The notes beneath the pieces are model-generated. The model searched no databases. It had not been told where the DNA came from and worked only from the letters and a program-made list of their open reading frames with translations. Source: Rhabdophis nuchalis (taxonomy: Eukaryota; Chordata; Lepidosauria; Squamata; Natricidae). From it: 64,000 nt of DNA. The position numbers were made by a program, and so were the translations under genes. The DNA is taken from contig CM077658.1 in assembly GCA_039707465.1 (NCBI GenBank), forward strand, positions 14,948,074 through 15,012,073, written 5' to 3'. Positions 10,084 to 22,600 of the stretch are shown here, piece after piece. Positions within the stretch are counted from its first letter, which is position 1. The number at the start of each line of letters is the position of its first letter.

Positions 10084-11493
10084 TCAATGGTAGATGGCCA
10101 CCCATTTCAAATATGTAACTCTAAACAAGGGAAGGCAAAATAGAAAGGAAACTCCAGTGCAGGGAAAACAAGCTTTATAAGAGAATGTGACACAGAGGAG
10201 AAAGGGTTAAAAATAAACATCAAAATTACCTTTTCCTTTTTGTGTTTGTGTTCTTTTCTCTTGTGTTTTTCTTTGATCTTTGGGGATTTGTCTTCTGCCA
10301 CCACTTCAGCTGTGCCTAAAACATTTGTCAAAGACAAAAGAACTACTGAAGGAAGAAGCACTGAAAGCTATCCAGAAGCTGCTGAGTTATTATTTTAGAT
10401 CCTCCGAGAATAGCATCTTTCTGAATTTCTTGATGCAGACTCCTGATCTATTTATACAAGTATTGGTTGCACTTTTAGCGAATATATAACTGTGCTCAGG
10501 AACAACAAACAGAAGATGGACAGATTTAGCACTGCCCACCCTGGAGGAACGCTTGGTGAAGATGATAGAATCTGCTGAAATGCATAAATTGATAGAGAAC
10601 CATATTTGTAGCTCACGGTTGAAATGAAGGGTACTCTGTTACTGATGATATTACCTAGTTTGGGTCATGAAATGTCTGGGGAAAAAATCAACCAAGCTTG
10701 GAGCACTGAAGACCCCCAAACTGTAAATTGCTTAAATTGATAACTTAAAAGATATGCTCTATATTTATTGGTGACTGGAAGCCTCTGATGGATGAAAAAA
10801 GTGAACTTGTGACAAATGGCTTTGATGATTATGCAGGGTAGATTATAGAAAAAAGAGAGTCATGATGTAACTTTAGAGAAAGAGGTAAATTTATAATTGT
10901 ACATATAGCTGGTAAAATGAAGATAGGAAGCCATTTTTAAATATTTTCTTTAGCTTCTGTTTTTCACTTTTTCTTCTTGCACTTTTGCTGATCTATTTTT
11001 CCCCCTTCTTTCTTGTTTTTCTATCAGTTTGTGTTGGTTTGAGCACGTTTTAGGGATCTACCCTAATAAAATCAAGAATTTTAATAAAAATTATACTCTC
11101 TGATTAGCTTGCTTCTACAGTATTTCTGTAGCCCATGAAACAGAAAAGTCCAGCAACCAATAGATTTGTGTGCAATACTTTTAAAATGGAAAGAGTCGAT
11201 ATATATATACATATATATGTGTTACGTTTTTGAGCTGATCAATAAATAAGTCAGGGAGACTAGGATAGATAGGAAAAGTAGTGTGCTTCCTCCCTTAATT
11301 GGGGCCTTAACAGGGTGTTGTGGAAACAATCATACATATGATTGTTTCCACACTTGTCATTACATACGATGACAAGTGAGATCTTGTCGAAATGTTGCAA
11401 TAACATTTCCATGCCTTATACACGGGAAAATACCCGAAGCAAGCAATGCCAGCATACCTACACCCGTGAAAATCTACGAAAGCAAATCATACA

Positions 11494-11527
<34 letters not shown>

Positions 11528-12525
11528 GATAATTGTTTCCACAACTTCCTATAAGGGCCCCATTAAGGGAGGAGACATGCTGTTTCCCTCTCTGCCTGTC
11601 GGCTCATCACCAGAGACCATCTAGACAGAGAACCATTTTTTAGTTACGTTGTGTAATATTTTTAGATATATATATTATATATATATAATATTTAATCAAT
11701 GTCTTTACCAGAGTAAGCAATAGGAGGCAATCTTGGTCCAAATTCTCCTTGATCAACTCCTTCCTTTGAGGTTGGCGTTATGGTACCAAAAGTCTCAGGT
11801 ATAACATCAGTTTCTTTGATGGAAAAATAAATAAATATGGAGATCATGTTTAAAAGCCAACATAACAAATCGTTTTATACTGACTTACCAGTCCATTTCA
11901 AAGTCCATCTTTTTTTAAAATAGTTTTTATTAAACATTTCAATCTTTAAAAACAGGAAAAAACACAATAAAAAACAAAACATACATAACAATATAAAGCA
12001 ATTATACAAAGTCCGTCTTAAATGCTGATATATGAAGCATTATATATCAGAGGATTTGGCTGGTTTCCAATGGGGGTGGGGTGGGGAGCATTTTGTCTGA
12101 ACCGAGCCAATAATAAATACCTTGAGCCACAGGTAATGGGACCTCAGGTGAGTTGCAAGGCTTTGCGTTTTCGGACTCTCCTTCCAGGGCTGTGGCAGCT
12201 GGCTCCTCTCCATCACTCTCTTCTTCAGAAGAGGACTTCTCGTCCGAGGAACCAGCAAAGATGGCTTTAAATAAATCCATGGATGGCCGGCTTTCCTCTT
12301 CCACACCAGCTTCACCTGGTCCACTGGGTGGGCCTGATGGCTGAACCTACAAAGGAGAAAGTGAAAAGGAAACCATGCACTTCTCTGCTTAAGTTAAGCC
12401 ATAACAAAGGAGCAAACCGTTGAAGATTTCTCTTTCCACCTCAAGTCTTGCAATGCAGGCAAGTACCACTCAGCAATCTGCACTTTATACTGTAGGATTG
12501 ATTTTAGTCCCTCTTAAGTATCTAC

Positions 12526-12572
<47 letters not shown>

Positions 12573-14420
12573 CTTTTTTGTCTCATATTTTATTTACCTG
12601 ATAACAACTAGATAACAACTGTTTTATTTTATTGCATTTTATTTATCTGATAACAACTAGGCACAAGGACAGTTTCCCCCCCAAATGCCATCACTCTGCT
12701 AAACAAATAATTCCCTCAACACTGTCAAGTTATTTACTAAGACTATATTACTATTCTTCTTCTTCTCTTCCTTCCTAGTATCTATCTCTCCCCACTTATG
12801 ACTATAACCATGTTGCTTGTATCGTTAAAACTTATATTGTTTTATTTGTTCCTTAGTATAATTTGATTGCTTATTAGTAACCTATGACTTTCACTGATTA
12901 TTCATCATACATCCATTTGGTATACAGTGATCCCTCGTTTTTCGCGGCTTCATGTTTCGTGGCTTCAGTGCTTCGCGGGTTTTTCAAAAATACAGAATAG
13001 GAAAAAAATGCATCGGTAGGAGGCAAGCGCCCCCTAGTGCTTGCTTTAAACGATGTCCACCAACTCAAGTTTCCGGTGCGAATCCTACTTCACGGTTTTT
13101 CAGTTTTCGCGGAAGGTTCCGGTCCCCATTAACCGCGAAAAACGAGGGATCACTGTATCCCCGCCCCCGTCCCCCCCACAACTCCTTCAACATAACAGAG
13201 GCACCAAAGCCACTCTACCTGAGTGGGAACAAGGTCTCCAGTCCCATGTTTGGCCTTCGCTTCAACTGCTTTGGGAAGTTGGTCCTGGACAGGGACATCA
13301 ACCTTTGATCGAGCCAAACTTATAAACTCACTGATGCTATCTTTCTTCTTCTCTCTGTCGGGCACATCCCATCTGGATGACTTCTTTGGCTCTGAAAGAA
13401 ATGAACACATTTCCAAGGGGGGGTCATCTCCTTGTCTTGATGAGTTGAACCGAGTTTTCTTTCTTTTGCACATTTGATACAGCCAAATGCCAACCTAGAC
13501 ATTCCCACACGTCTCCGAGGACTCCTCTACACTTTGACTGGCCGCGTTATCACTGATCGGCCAGGTCCTGAAGAGCTATAAATCTTCTTCTGACAAATTT
13601 AAAACCTTACTGTTAGGAATATTATCTTGCGGCGCTCCTGTTTTCATGGGTTGATTTCGCATCTCTGATGTGGACTCCGAAGCAACAGTCAAGAAGTTGA
13701 ACACAGAGTACTTATCACGTTTCACTGTGGGCAATCCGACAATACAGGACCTGATGAAAAATAAAAACAGAGGGTGAACTTGCAAAAACATCACCATGAC
13801 TGTTACCGAGTTGACATAGAGAAATGGGAATTGCAGGCATTTTTGTGGTGAGAGGGGAATTCCCAGGTGGCCTGTAAGTTTGTATTTATGTATGTATGTA
13901 TGTATGTATTTATGTATGTATGTATGTATGAAATGGTATAGGGCTTCCTGGCCACGCAGGGGGTTGGAGTAGAAGGTCGGTCGGTCGGTCGGTCGGTCGG
14001 TCGGTCTGTCTGTCTGGTCTGTCTGGTCTGTCTGTCTGTCTGTCTGGTCTCCCAGCCTCCTATACTTATAAATGTGAGTTTCATTCTTTCTTTCTTCTCC
14101 AAATTCACATTTTACTGCACAACTGACTTCTGTTTTTTTACATATTCTTTTGCCTTACTTTTACTTTTACTATTTACTCTTACTATTTATTACATTTGTA
14201 TACCGCCCCTCTCCCTTGCGGGACTCAGGGCGGACAACAGGCATAATAAAACCACAAAACATCAATATACAAAATACTTTAAAAATCAAATAAATTTAGG
14301 GCCTGTTAGGGGTGCATTTGCTTAACGCCGCCCAAGATGACTGGCGTTAAGTGAAAAATGAATGAATGAATTAATGAACGAATTAATGGAACCTGTGCTC
14401 CAGCATAACTCTACAATGCC

Positions 14421-14457
<37 letters not shown>

Positions 14458-17400
14458 GGTCTTTGCCCAGGTATTTATAGGGGGAAAATGTCCTCACCAA
14501 ATTTAATTTCTAATCTTCATTTTCATATAGGTGGAGGTCTTGCCTCATAATCAGGAGGTTGTGAGTTCAATCCTAGGTAAAGGCAGATACTTCTCTCTCT
14601 GGGCACACTGAGAATATATCTGCTGAAAAAAACTCCACATTGGCGACAGGAAGGGCATTGGGCCAGTAAACACTCAGCCCCATTCAGTCTCCCTGATATC
14701 ACGCTGCAAGGGATTATGGGGTCGTTAAAAGAGGAAGAATACAGGATAATATTTGTAGCTCAGGAGTGCTTGGTGATCCCTGAGCTTGGTTGTTTTCTTG
14801 CCGACATTTCATTACCTAACTAGGTAACGCCACCAGAACTACTCCTGCTGATCTCACCTAGTTTAGGCAATGAAACGTCTGCGAGAAAACAACCAACCTC
14901 AGAGAGCACCAAGGACCCTTCAGATCGGACAGTGGTACATTGGTACACGATGAGTTTTAACAGCGAATAAAAACCTCGTTCCAACCAAGCAGTAATCCTC
15001 TTGGCTATCTGCAGACAAGGCACATTATTTTTAGCAATATGGAAGCCAAGGGGGGGAAAAAGATTTGATTTAAGGAGTACGTTCCTGTAAAAAATATATA
15101 TTTTAAAGATGGATTTAAATTAGGAATATGAATGCCTGACATGCCATTTTACCGCTGCAGGTAAAATTCATAGTTCTTTATATCCGGTTTAAGTGGGAAA
15201 GGTTGGTATTTTTCACCTAGAACAAATAATGAAAATGGTGTTTGGGGGTAGGATTATTTATGGAGAGAGGCGAGCATAAATTGATTGGACGGTATTAAGG
15301 TTTAAAGAATTTCAAAGGAAAAATTCGCAAGAGGCACCTGGAAGCGGATTTAAATTTAGCGCGGGAAGGCAAATTAACGATCAAGCAGAAAGTATAGCAT
15401 CGTAAAGCTTTAAAAAACGAACTTCATTTTAAAGGTTAAAATTAAATTAATTAAATTAAATAAATTAGATTAAATTAAATAAATTAAATTAATTAAAATT
15501 AAACTGCCCCTCCCGCAAAACCATCCCCTCTTTCCCCCCTCCCCCCCTTCCAGGCCACCAACCCAGAAAGATTGGGGAACTCTGGTCTAAACAATAGTAG
15601 TTAGATTCGATCACTTCTACTGGCCAAAATTATCACCCCCCCAAATACTTGCTAGAAAATGCTAATGGAGTCATTTATTCAACTTACTCTGCATAAGGGT
15701 CAGGAATATTAAACCTTTTGCACAAAAGCTTATCCGGGTGCCACTCAAATTTTTCCCTGGTGAGCTTTCCAAACATCTTCATCTTTGCAGCAGCCTCTTT
15801 GTCGTCAACATTAGTCTAAAATAACAATGTGGTTCTCGGTTTGTTACAGCAATTATCGCACATACATTTTGGCAATAACCAACTTGAGGATGAAGCATAA
15901 CTTTCTGATAGTCTTTTTTTTAAAAAAAATTGGCCTGGTTCACATTTCTGATAAATTTTAACCCTGCTTTATTTAATAAACCACAAGTTGTGTTCACACA
16001 ACACCTTCAGACTGCTGTGGCCCGCCAGCGGGCAGCAGAGTTGGCAGCAGATTCGGAGAGTGAGGAGGGTGGGGAGGAAGATGGGTCAGTCCTGGAGTCT
16101 GGGGAAGTCTCTGAGGGCTCAGTGTCGGAGGCAGAGAGGGGGTCAGGGCTGTATGCCAATGATCAGCTGCCTTCGGAGTCAGGCATCAGTGGGGCAGAAG
16201 AACAGCTGGAGCCTGTTCCCAGTGTGCGCATATGCAGAGTTGCCAGGCGAAGGGAACAGCTAAAGAACAGGGGCCGAGTTGGGAGTGAGGCCACAGGTGG
16301 ACGATGAGTGGCCCCTCCCAGAGGAAATAAAAGAGGAGCGAAAGGGGAGTGGAGTTTGCAGGAGACCATTAGTTCCCTTAATTGGGTCGTGACTCTCCGA
16401 GACTCCTTGCCAGGTTTTGCAGAAATTGGCCTGGCAGCTCTCCAAGCCAGATAAGGTCTGTGACAGTAAATCCTCCCTCGAAAGACTTTGCTGGATGTGA
16501 TTGAGCAGAATTCACAGTGAATTAATAAAAGAGGTTTTTTTGTCAGGACAAGGAGTTTGCTTCATGCTCTTGAGAAGCCCAAGTCAGAACACAGACAGAA
16601 CGAAACAAACTGGGTTACGGCTTACCTATGTGTTGTGAGAACGCATTTGTTTGTGGAGATGATCTTGAAAGGAATCGGTGCTCTGAGGATTATTGCAAAT
16701 CAACCCAGTTCCACAGTTTCTGGAGGTGTTTGGGACCTACCTCTTCATCGCGAGGAACGTCTACTTTATCGGCATCATCCTCCAACTTTGCAGTTGTAAA
16801 CCTTGAAGACAAAATCGAGCTGGAGGTTTTGTAGAAGGCAGCCGCGCGTGAGAATTCTTCCCGTTCTCTACCGCGCTCCCACTCCGTCATTCTGGAATCC
16901 AAGCAGCTTTCTGGCACATCTATGAGGGCAAGGAAAATGTAAAAAGCAAGCAAAAAAATACAAAATCAATAACACTGGCTCAATAATGTTGAACAGAAAA
17001 GAACGAAACATTTCCAGCAAAAACAAAGCCAAGTATGACAGAAGTATGAAAAATCATATTTTTAACGAAGGTATATGGCTACCCACCTTAACTAAATAAC
17101 CCCATCCCTTTAAAAAAATTACACAAATAAAATCACACAATATAAAAGGCAAAAGAAAAACAAAATCTCAGCCCATTACACGAGTATTTCTTGCTGATTT
17201 CTAGCAAGCAGACCCCTAAACCAGAGTTTGTTCTTTCCCCCGTTGTTTTGGTTGGAGCAAGCCATAATTCCTGCTTTGGATGTTCCATTACACAAACCAT
17301 GAACCAGGGTTTCCCGGTGTTTTTAGACCCGTCTTTCTAGCAGATTAATTTCAATTTATTTCAATTTGTAAACAGCACCTATCTCCATCGAGATGGACTC

Positions 17401-18443
17401 AGGGCGGTGCACAGGAAATTAAAAACCATAATAAATAGATAACAACAATTACAATAAGTTAAAAAGAAATTAAATTACAAGCCTGTGCTAAAATTCCCAT
17501 TAAAACCTATCAACCATTTTCTAATTTGGCTGGAGCTCTGTCGTACCTAGGTCTGAATTCTAAGCTAGTCCAGCTATATTATACACAAAAGAAATAGTAA
17601 CAGCAGAAGCAAGAATGTTTTAACATTCCTTCCAAAGCAGAATTTGAATCAACCGTAAGTAATAACTATACGGAAATAACGAACAAGATTGCACTTGATG
17701 TGCTAGCCACGGACGACAACGTTTTAAAATGCTGGACATATTAAGTATCGAATAAATGTTTATTTTACGACGACAACTTATACGTTGCCTCTTTTGCTTC
17801 TTCAGATTTGGGGGCTGCCGACTTAAATTCTGTTTGCCGTAGAATACTTGAATTAAAATGAAAAAGTGCTAGAAGAAAATTGCTAGGGACGCAGCCCCTA
17901 CTTGCCTTTCTTCCCACGGGCAAGATTTTCTAAGTAATGTTCGTATCTCTTTTGCTTCTCTGGGTCGCTGGCAAATGGTTTGAAGTCGGTCGAGCCAGTT
18001 GTAGCTAACTGGGACCCCACGCTCAATTGCCACTTCCGGGGCACGTCAGAGACAGGAGGAGCTTGGAATTTGTTACGGGGAGATTGTTGGGGCACAGTGG
18101 CAGCTTTCGGTTGCGGTTGTACAGCCTGTTTCGCTTCTTGGATCCTCTCTTTGTCTTTAGCCGACAAATACTCCAGAACAGAAGGGGTTGGGCCTAAACA
18201 AGAAGAGAAAATCATGATAAACTACTAACACTGTTTTAGTTCAGAACATGGTGTAATCAAGAATGCATTGTGCTAGACAAAACATTTGCAAAAAAGCCCC
18301 CATTTTTAATAAAAAATATACATGTTTAAGGATATATTTAAAGAGAGAGAGATGGATGGATAGAGAGAGAGAGAGAGAGAGATAGGTAAGCAGATACACA
18401 GACGGATGGATGGAGAGAGAGATGGAGATAGATAGATAGATAG

Positions 18444-18477
<34 letters not shown>

Positions 18478-18538
18478 GCAGACAGAAAGCTATATAAATA
18501 GAGATGGATGGATGGATGGATGGATGGATGGATGGATG

Positions 18539-18612
<74 letters not shown>

Positions 18613-18790
18613 GATAGATAGATAGATAAATAGATAGATAGATAGATATAGACAGATAGATAGATAGGCAGACAGAAATCCATCCATCCATCCATCTCTA
18701 TATAAATAGAGATGGATGGATGGATGGATGGATGGATGGATGGATGGATGGATGGATGGATGGATGGATGGATGGATGGATGGATGGATG

Positions 18791-18847
<57 letters not shown>

Positions 18848-18912
18848 GCAGACAGAAAGCTATATAAATAGAGATGGATGGATGGATGGATGGATGGATG
18901 GATGGATGGATG

Positions 18913-18954
<42 letters not shown>

Positions 18955-19128
18955 GATAGATAGATAGATAAATAGATAGATAGATAGATAGATAGATATA
19001 GACAGATAGATAGATAGGCAGACAGAAATCCATCCATCCATCCATCTCTATATAAATAGAGATGGATGGATGGATGGATGGATGGATGGATGGATGGATG
19101 GATGGATGGATGGATGGATGGATGGATG

Positions 19129-19181
<53 letters not shown>

Positions 19182-19242
19182 GCAGACAGAAAGCTATATA
19201 AATAGAGATGGATGGATGGATGGATGGATGGATGGATGGATG

Positions 19243-19308
<66 letters not shown>

Positions 19309-19470
19309 GATAGATAGATAGATAAATAGATAGATAGATAGATATAGACAGATAGATAGATAGGCAGACAGAAATCCATCCATCCATCCATCTCTATATA
19401 AATAGAGATGGATGGATGGATGGATGGATGGATGGATGGATGGATGGATGGATGGATGGATGGATGGATG

Positions 19471-19527
<57 letters not shown>

Positions 19528-19584
19528 GCAGACAGAAAGCTATATAAATAGAGATGGATGGATGGATGGATGGATGGATGGATG

Positions 19585-19655
<71 letters not shown>

Positions 19656-22600
19656 GGATGGATGTAGATATAATTAAATTTTAAAAAGACAACCAAAAAT
19701 GTCTACAAAAAAAATAAGTCAGAACAATATGATTGCAGATTCCAGGTGGAGGTGGGGACCCCTGAAGTAGAGGACATGCACAGTGCAAAGTAACATCAAA
19801 AGTAACATCAGGATATTGGATACCTTTCAGAGCAGTTTCGCCCAGCACTTCCCTTCTCTCGGTAGCAGTTTTCTGGTGTCTACTTTGGACTGCTGTGTCG
19901 CTCAGCAGCTTCCCTGTGGATTCTGCCAAGGCTTGCAGCAAGTGGGAGTTTTCAGCGGTAGCTTTTATCACAGGTCGAAAGTAATGGATTGGTCTGTAGT
20001 CTCTAGGCAGGTCTGGAGGGGGATAAGTCTTGAGGGAAAAACCAACAGAAGACAAAAACGTTTGCCTTGCTTCCAGACAAGCAGACACACTGGGCATTAG
20101 GAATTAGGCAAAATAAGTTTAGTTTAGCTTCGTTTAATTTAGTTTATTGTCATTGCCCATCGCAGAGTGAAATTAAATGCCATCTTCGGTGTACATTATA
20201 ACTATAAAAATAAAAACACAAACACACAAACTTCACATTCTATTGAATTAAAATTGAAAACCCAGTATTGCAATAATAATGCTGACAAGTTCATCGTCTT
20301 TGCCTCTGAGCCATCCTTCGTTCATGTATTGGCAGATATATTGGCAGAAAGGAACTGACCTTGGCAGGAGTTACTGATTTAGACGCCAAACAGAAGCCAT
20401 CCAAAATTTTCCCGAGATACTTCTTTTCTTTCTCTCTTCCTATAAAACAATAGATAAATTCATTAGCGCTTCCAAAGTAAACCAATCGGAGGGGCACTTC
20501 CTGAAAGGCTTCAACCAAGGACAAAATACGCAGAGGCTCCCAGACCTGGCTTGCTTTTATAAGGCTGGGGGGCCGTCCAACCATATAACCCGTCTCCTGG
20601 CTCTTCATCTTTCAGAACCTTGTCGTATTTGGAAAGGGATTCGACAGCATAAATATCGTCATCTTCCTCTTCCAGAGCGCCAACCCCAAAAGCCTAAAAG
20701 AAGAAGCATAGCGTACAATTAGACTGGTCTTCACTATTTTAAATAGCACAGGTAGTCCTTGATTTATGACAGTTCATTCAGTGATTGTTCAAAGTTGCAG
20801 CGGCACTCAAAAGAGCAACTTGTGATCATCTTTCAGACTTATGTTAGCTTCCCACCAAACATCGTACCTATTTTCCTACTTGCATTTTTTACGTGCTTTC
20901 AAACTGCTAGGTTGGCAGAAGCTGGGAGAAGTTTATGTTATGTTTATTCGATTTATATACTGCCCTATTTCACCTAAAAGGGACTCAGGGCGGTGCACAG
21001 AAAGATAAAACCCCCGCAATACATACAAAATATAAAAAACAATTAAATTATTAATCTGTGCTAAAATTTAAATAAATAAATTTAAAAACCAATAAATATC
21101 CAAATTTAAAATTATTCCCTTAGTCTATGTCAGGCCGGCTAGATGAAAGAAATGTGTTTTTAACATCCGACGGAAGAGTCGTAGGTCCGTGATGGTACGG
21201 ATATCGGGGGGCAGGTCGTTCCAGAGTACTGGACCCACCACAGAGAAGCCTCTTCCCCTGGGAGCCGCCAGCCAGCATTGACCGGCTGACGGCACCCTGA
21301 GAAGGCCCACTCTGTGGGAGTGGACAGGTCGAAGGGAGGTATGTGGTAGGAGGCGGTCTCTCAAGTAACCAGGACCCGTGCCATGGAGCGCTTTAAAGAT
21401 GGTGACTAGCACCTTGAAGCGCACCCGGAAGACCACAGGCAGCCAGTGCAGCTCGCGCAGGAGAGGTGTTACATGGGAGTAACGAGACACTCCCAAGGAT
21501 CCCCCGCGCGGCCGCATTCTGCACTAGCTGGAGTCTCCGGGTGCACCTCAAGGGGAGCCCCATGTAGAGGGTGTTACAGTAGTAACAGGAGCTCACTCCA
21601 TTATGCGGAGCTAGGGGTTCAAACCACCAAACGGCCCACCTTTCTGATCGACAAGCTCAGCGTCTTAGCCACTGAGTCGCCGCGCCCCTCAGACTGTACT
21701 TAAATGTGAATAAATCATAACTCTTCTGAAGTACAGATTAGACATTTTAGATTTCACTTGCTCATCTCTCAAAGCCTAGCCCAAAATGTTAACCCGCATC
21801 ATACGTTACCTGTCCTGAAATGCCCAGTTTCCGTCCTTTACTATGCCGAACGTCCCCAAGATGACTTAAATTTTCAGAACTGAGGCTAAAAGGATTTAGG
21901 GATTCTTCTGAAGAGCCAAACAAAGCTTTGTTGGGATCCAGCCCTTGGTAACCCAGTCCATGGACGTTTTCTTTCGGAGTCAGATCTACCGGCATCACAT
22001 CTCTGGGGGCAAAGGTCACATTTTCCGGCCGATACTCATCCTCTTCCTCCTTTATACAAATAAATATAGGTTATTTAGAATGCAGTGGTCAGTTGGCCTT
22101 GGCTTCTTCCCCAGGGGCAATTCTTTGAAGCGACCTAGGTTGGCAATTCTAAGCAGTAGCAATCCGTGTCTTCTGGCTTCCCAAGAGCACGAAGCAAACG
22201 CCTTGTCCCGACAAAAAACCCCTTTTATTAATTGACTGTGAATTCCGCTCATTCGCATCCAGCAAAGTCTTTCCAGGGAGGATTTACAGTCACAGACCGT
22301 GTCAAATTTCCCATTGTCACTATCGGCAGCAATTAGTAAACAAAACTATTTTTTTTTTACTCCTTGCCACTTTATTTATAGCCTTCAGGTAAAGAATCTA
22401 CATGAAAACTATCCAGGGCACAGAACCGTTTATATTAAAAAGTTTCATGATGTTACAGAAAAGGGCTAATGTTTTCCTCACTTGTTGAAAACTGCCAGGC
22501 GTTATGATGTTAAAAGAATCGTTGTAATACTCATTATTGTAGCCACAAACAGTTGGTATTTATTGAATAATTCCAATTTCTGTTTAAAAAAAAAAAGTTT

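Noticed and set aside
15930..16307. A 125-codon acidic frame that looks like a real protein (Glu/Ser-rich)
   Set aside because: It falls within the solo LTR, and the same sequence recurs at 32458 with frame breaks, so it is not a conserved gene.
18306..19391. Frames of up to 243 codons rich in Ile-Tyr-Leu-Ser and His-Pro-Ser-Ile
   Set aside because: Pure translations of GATA and GATG repeats in several overlapping frames, located in a GPATCH1 intron.
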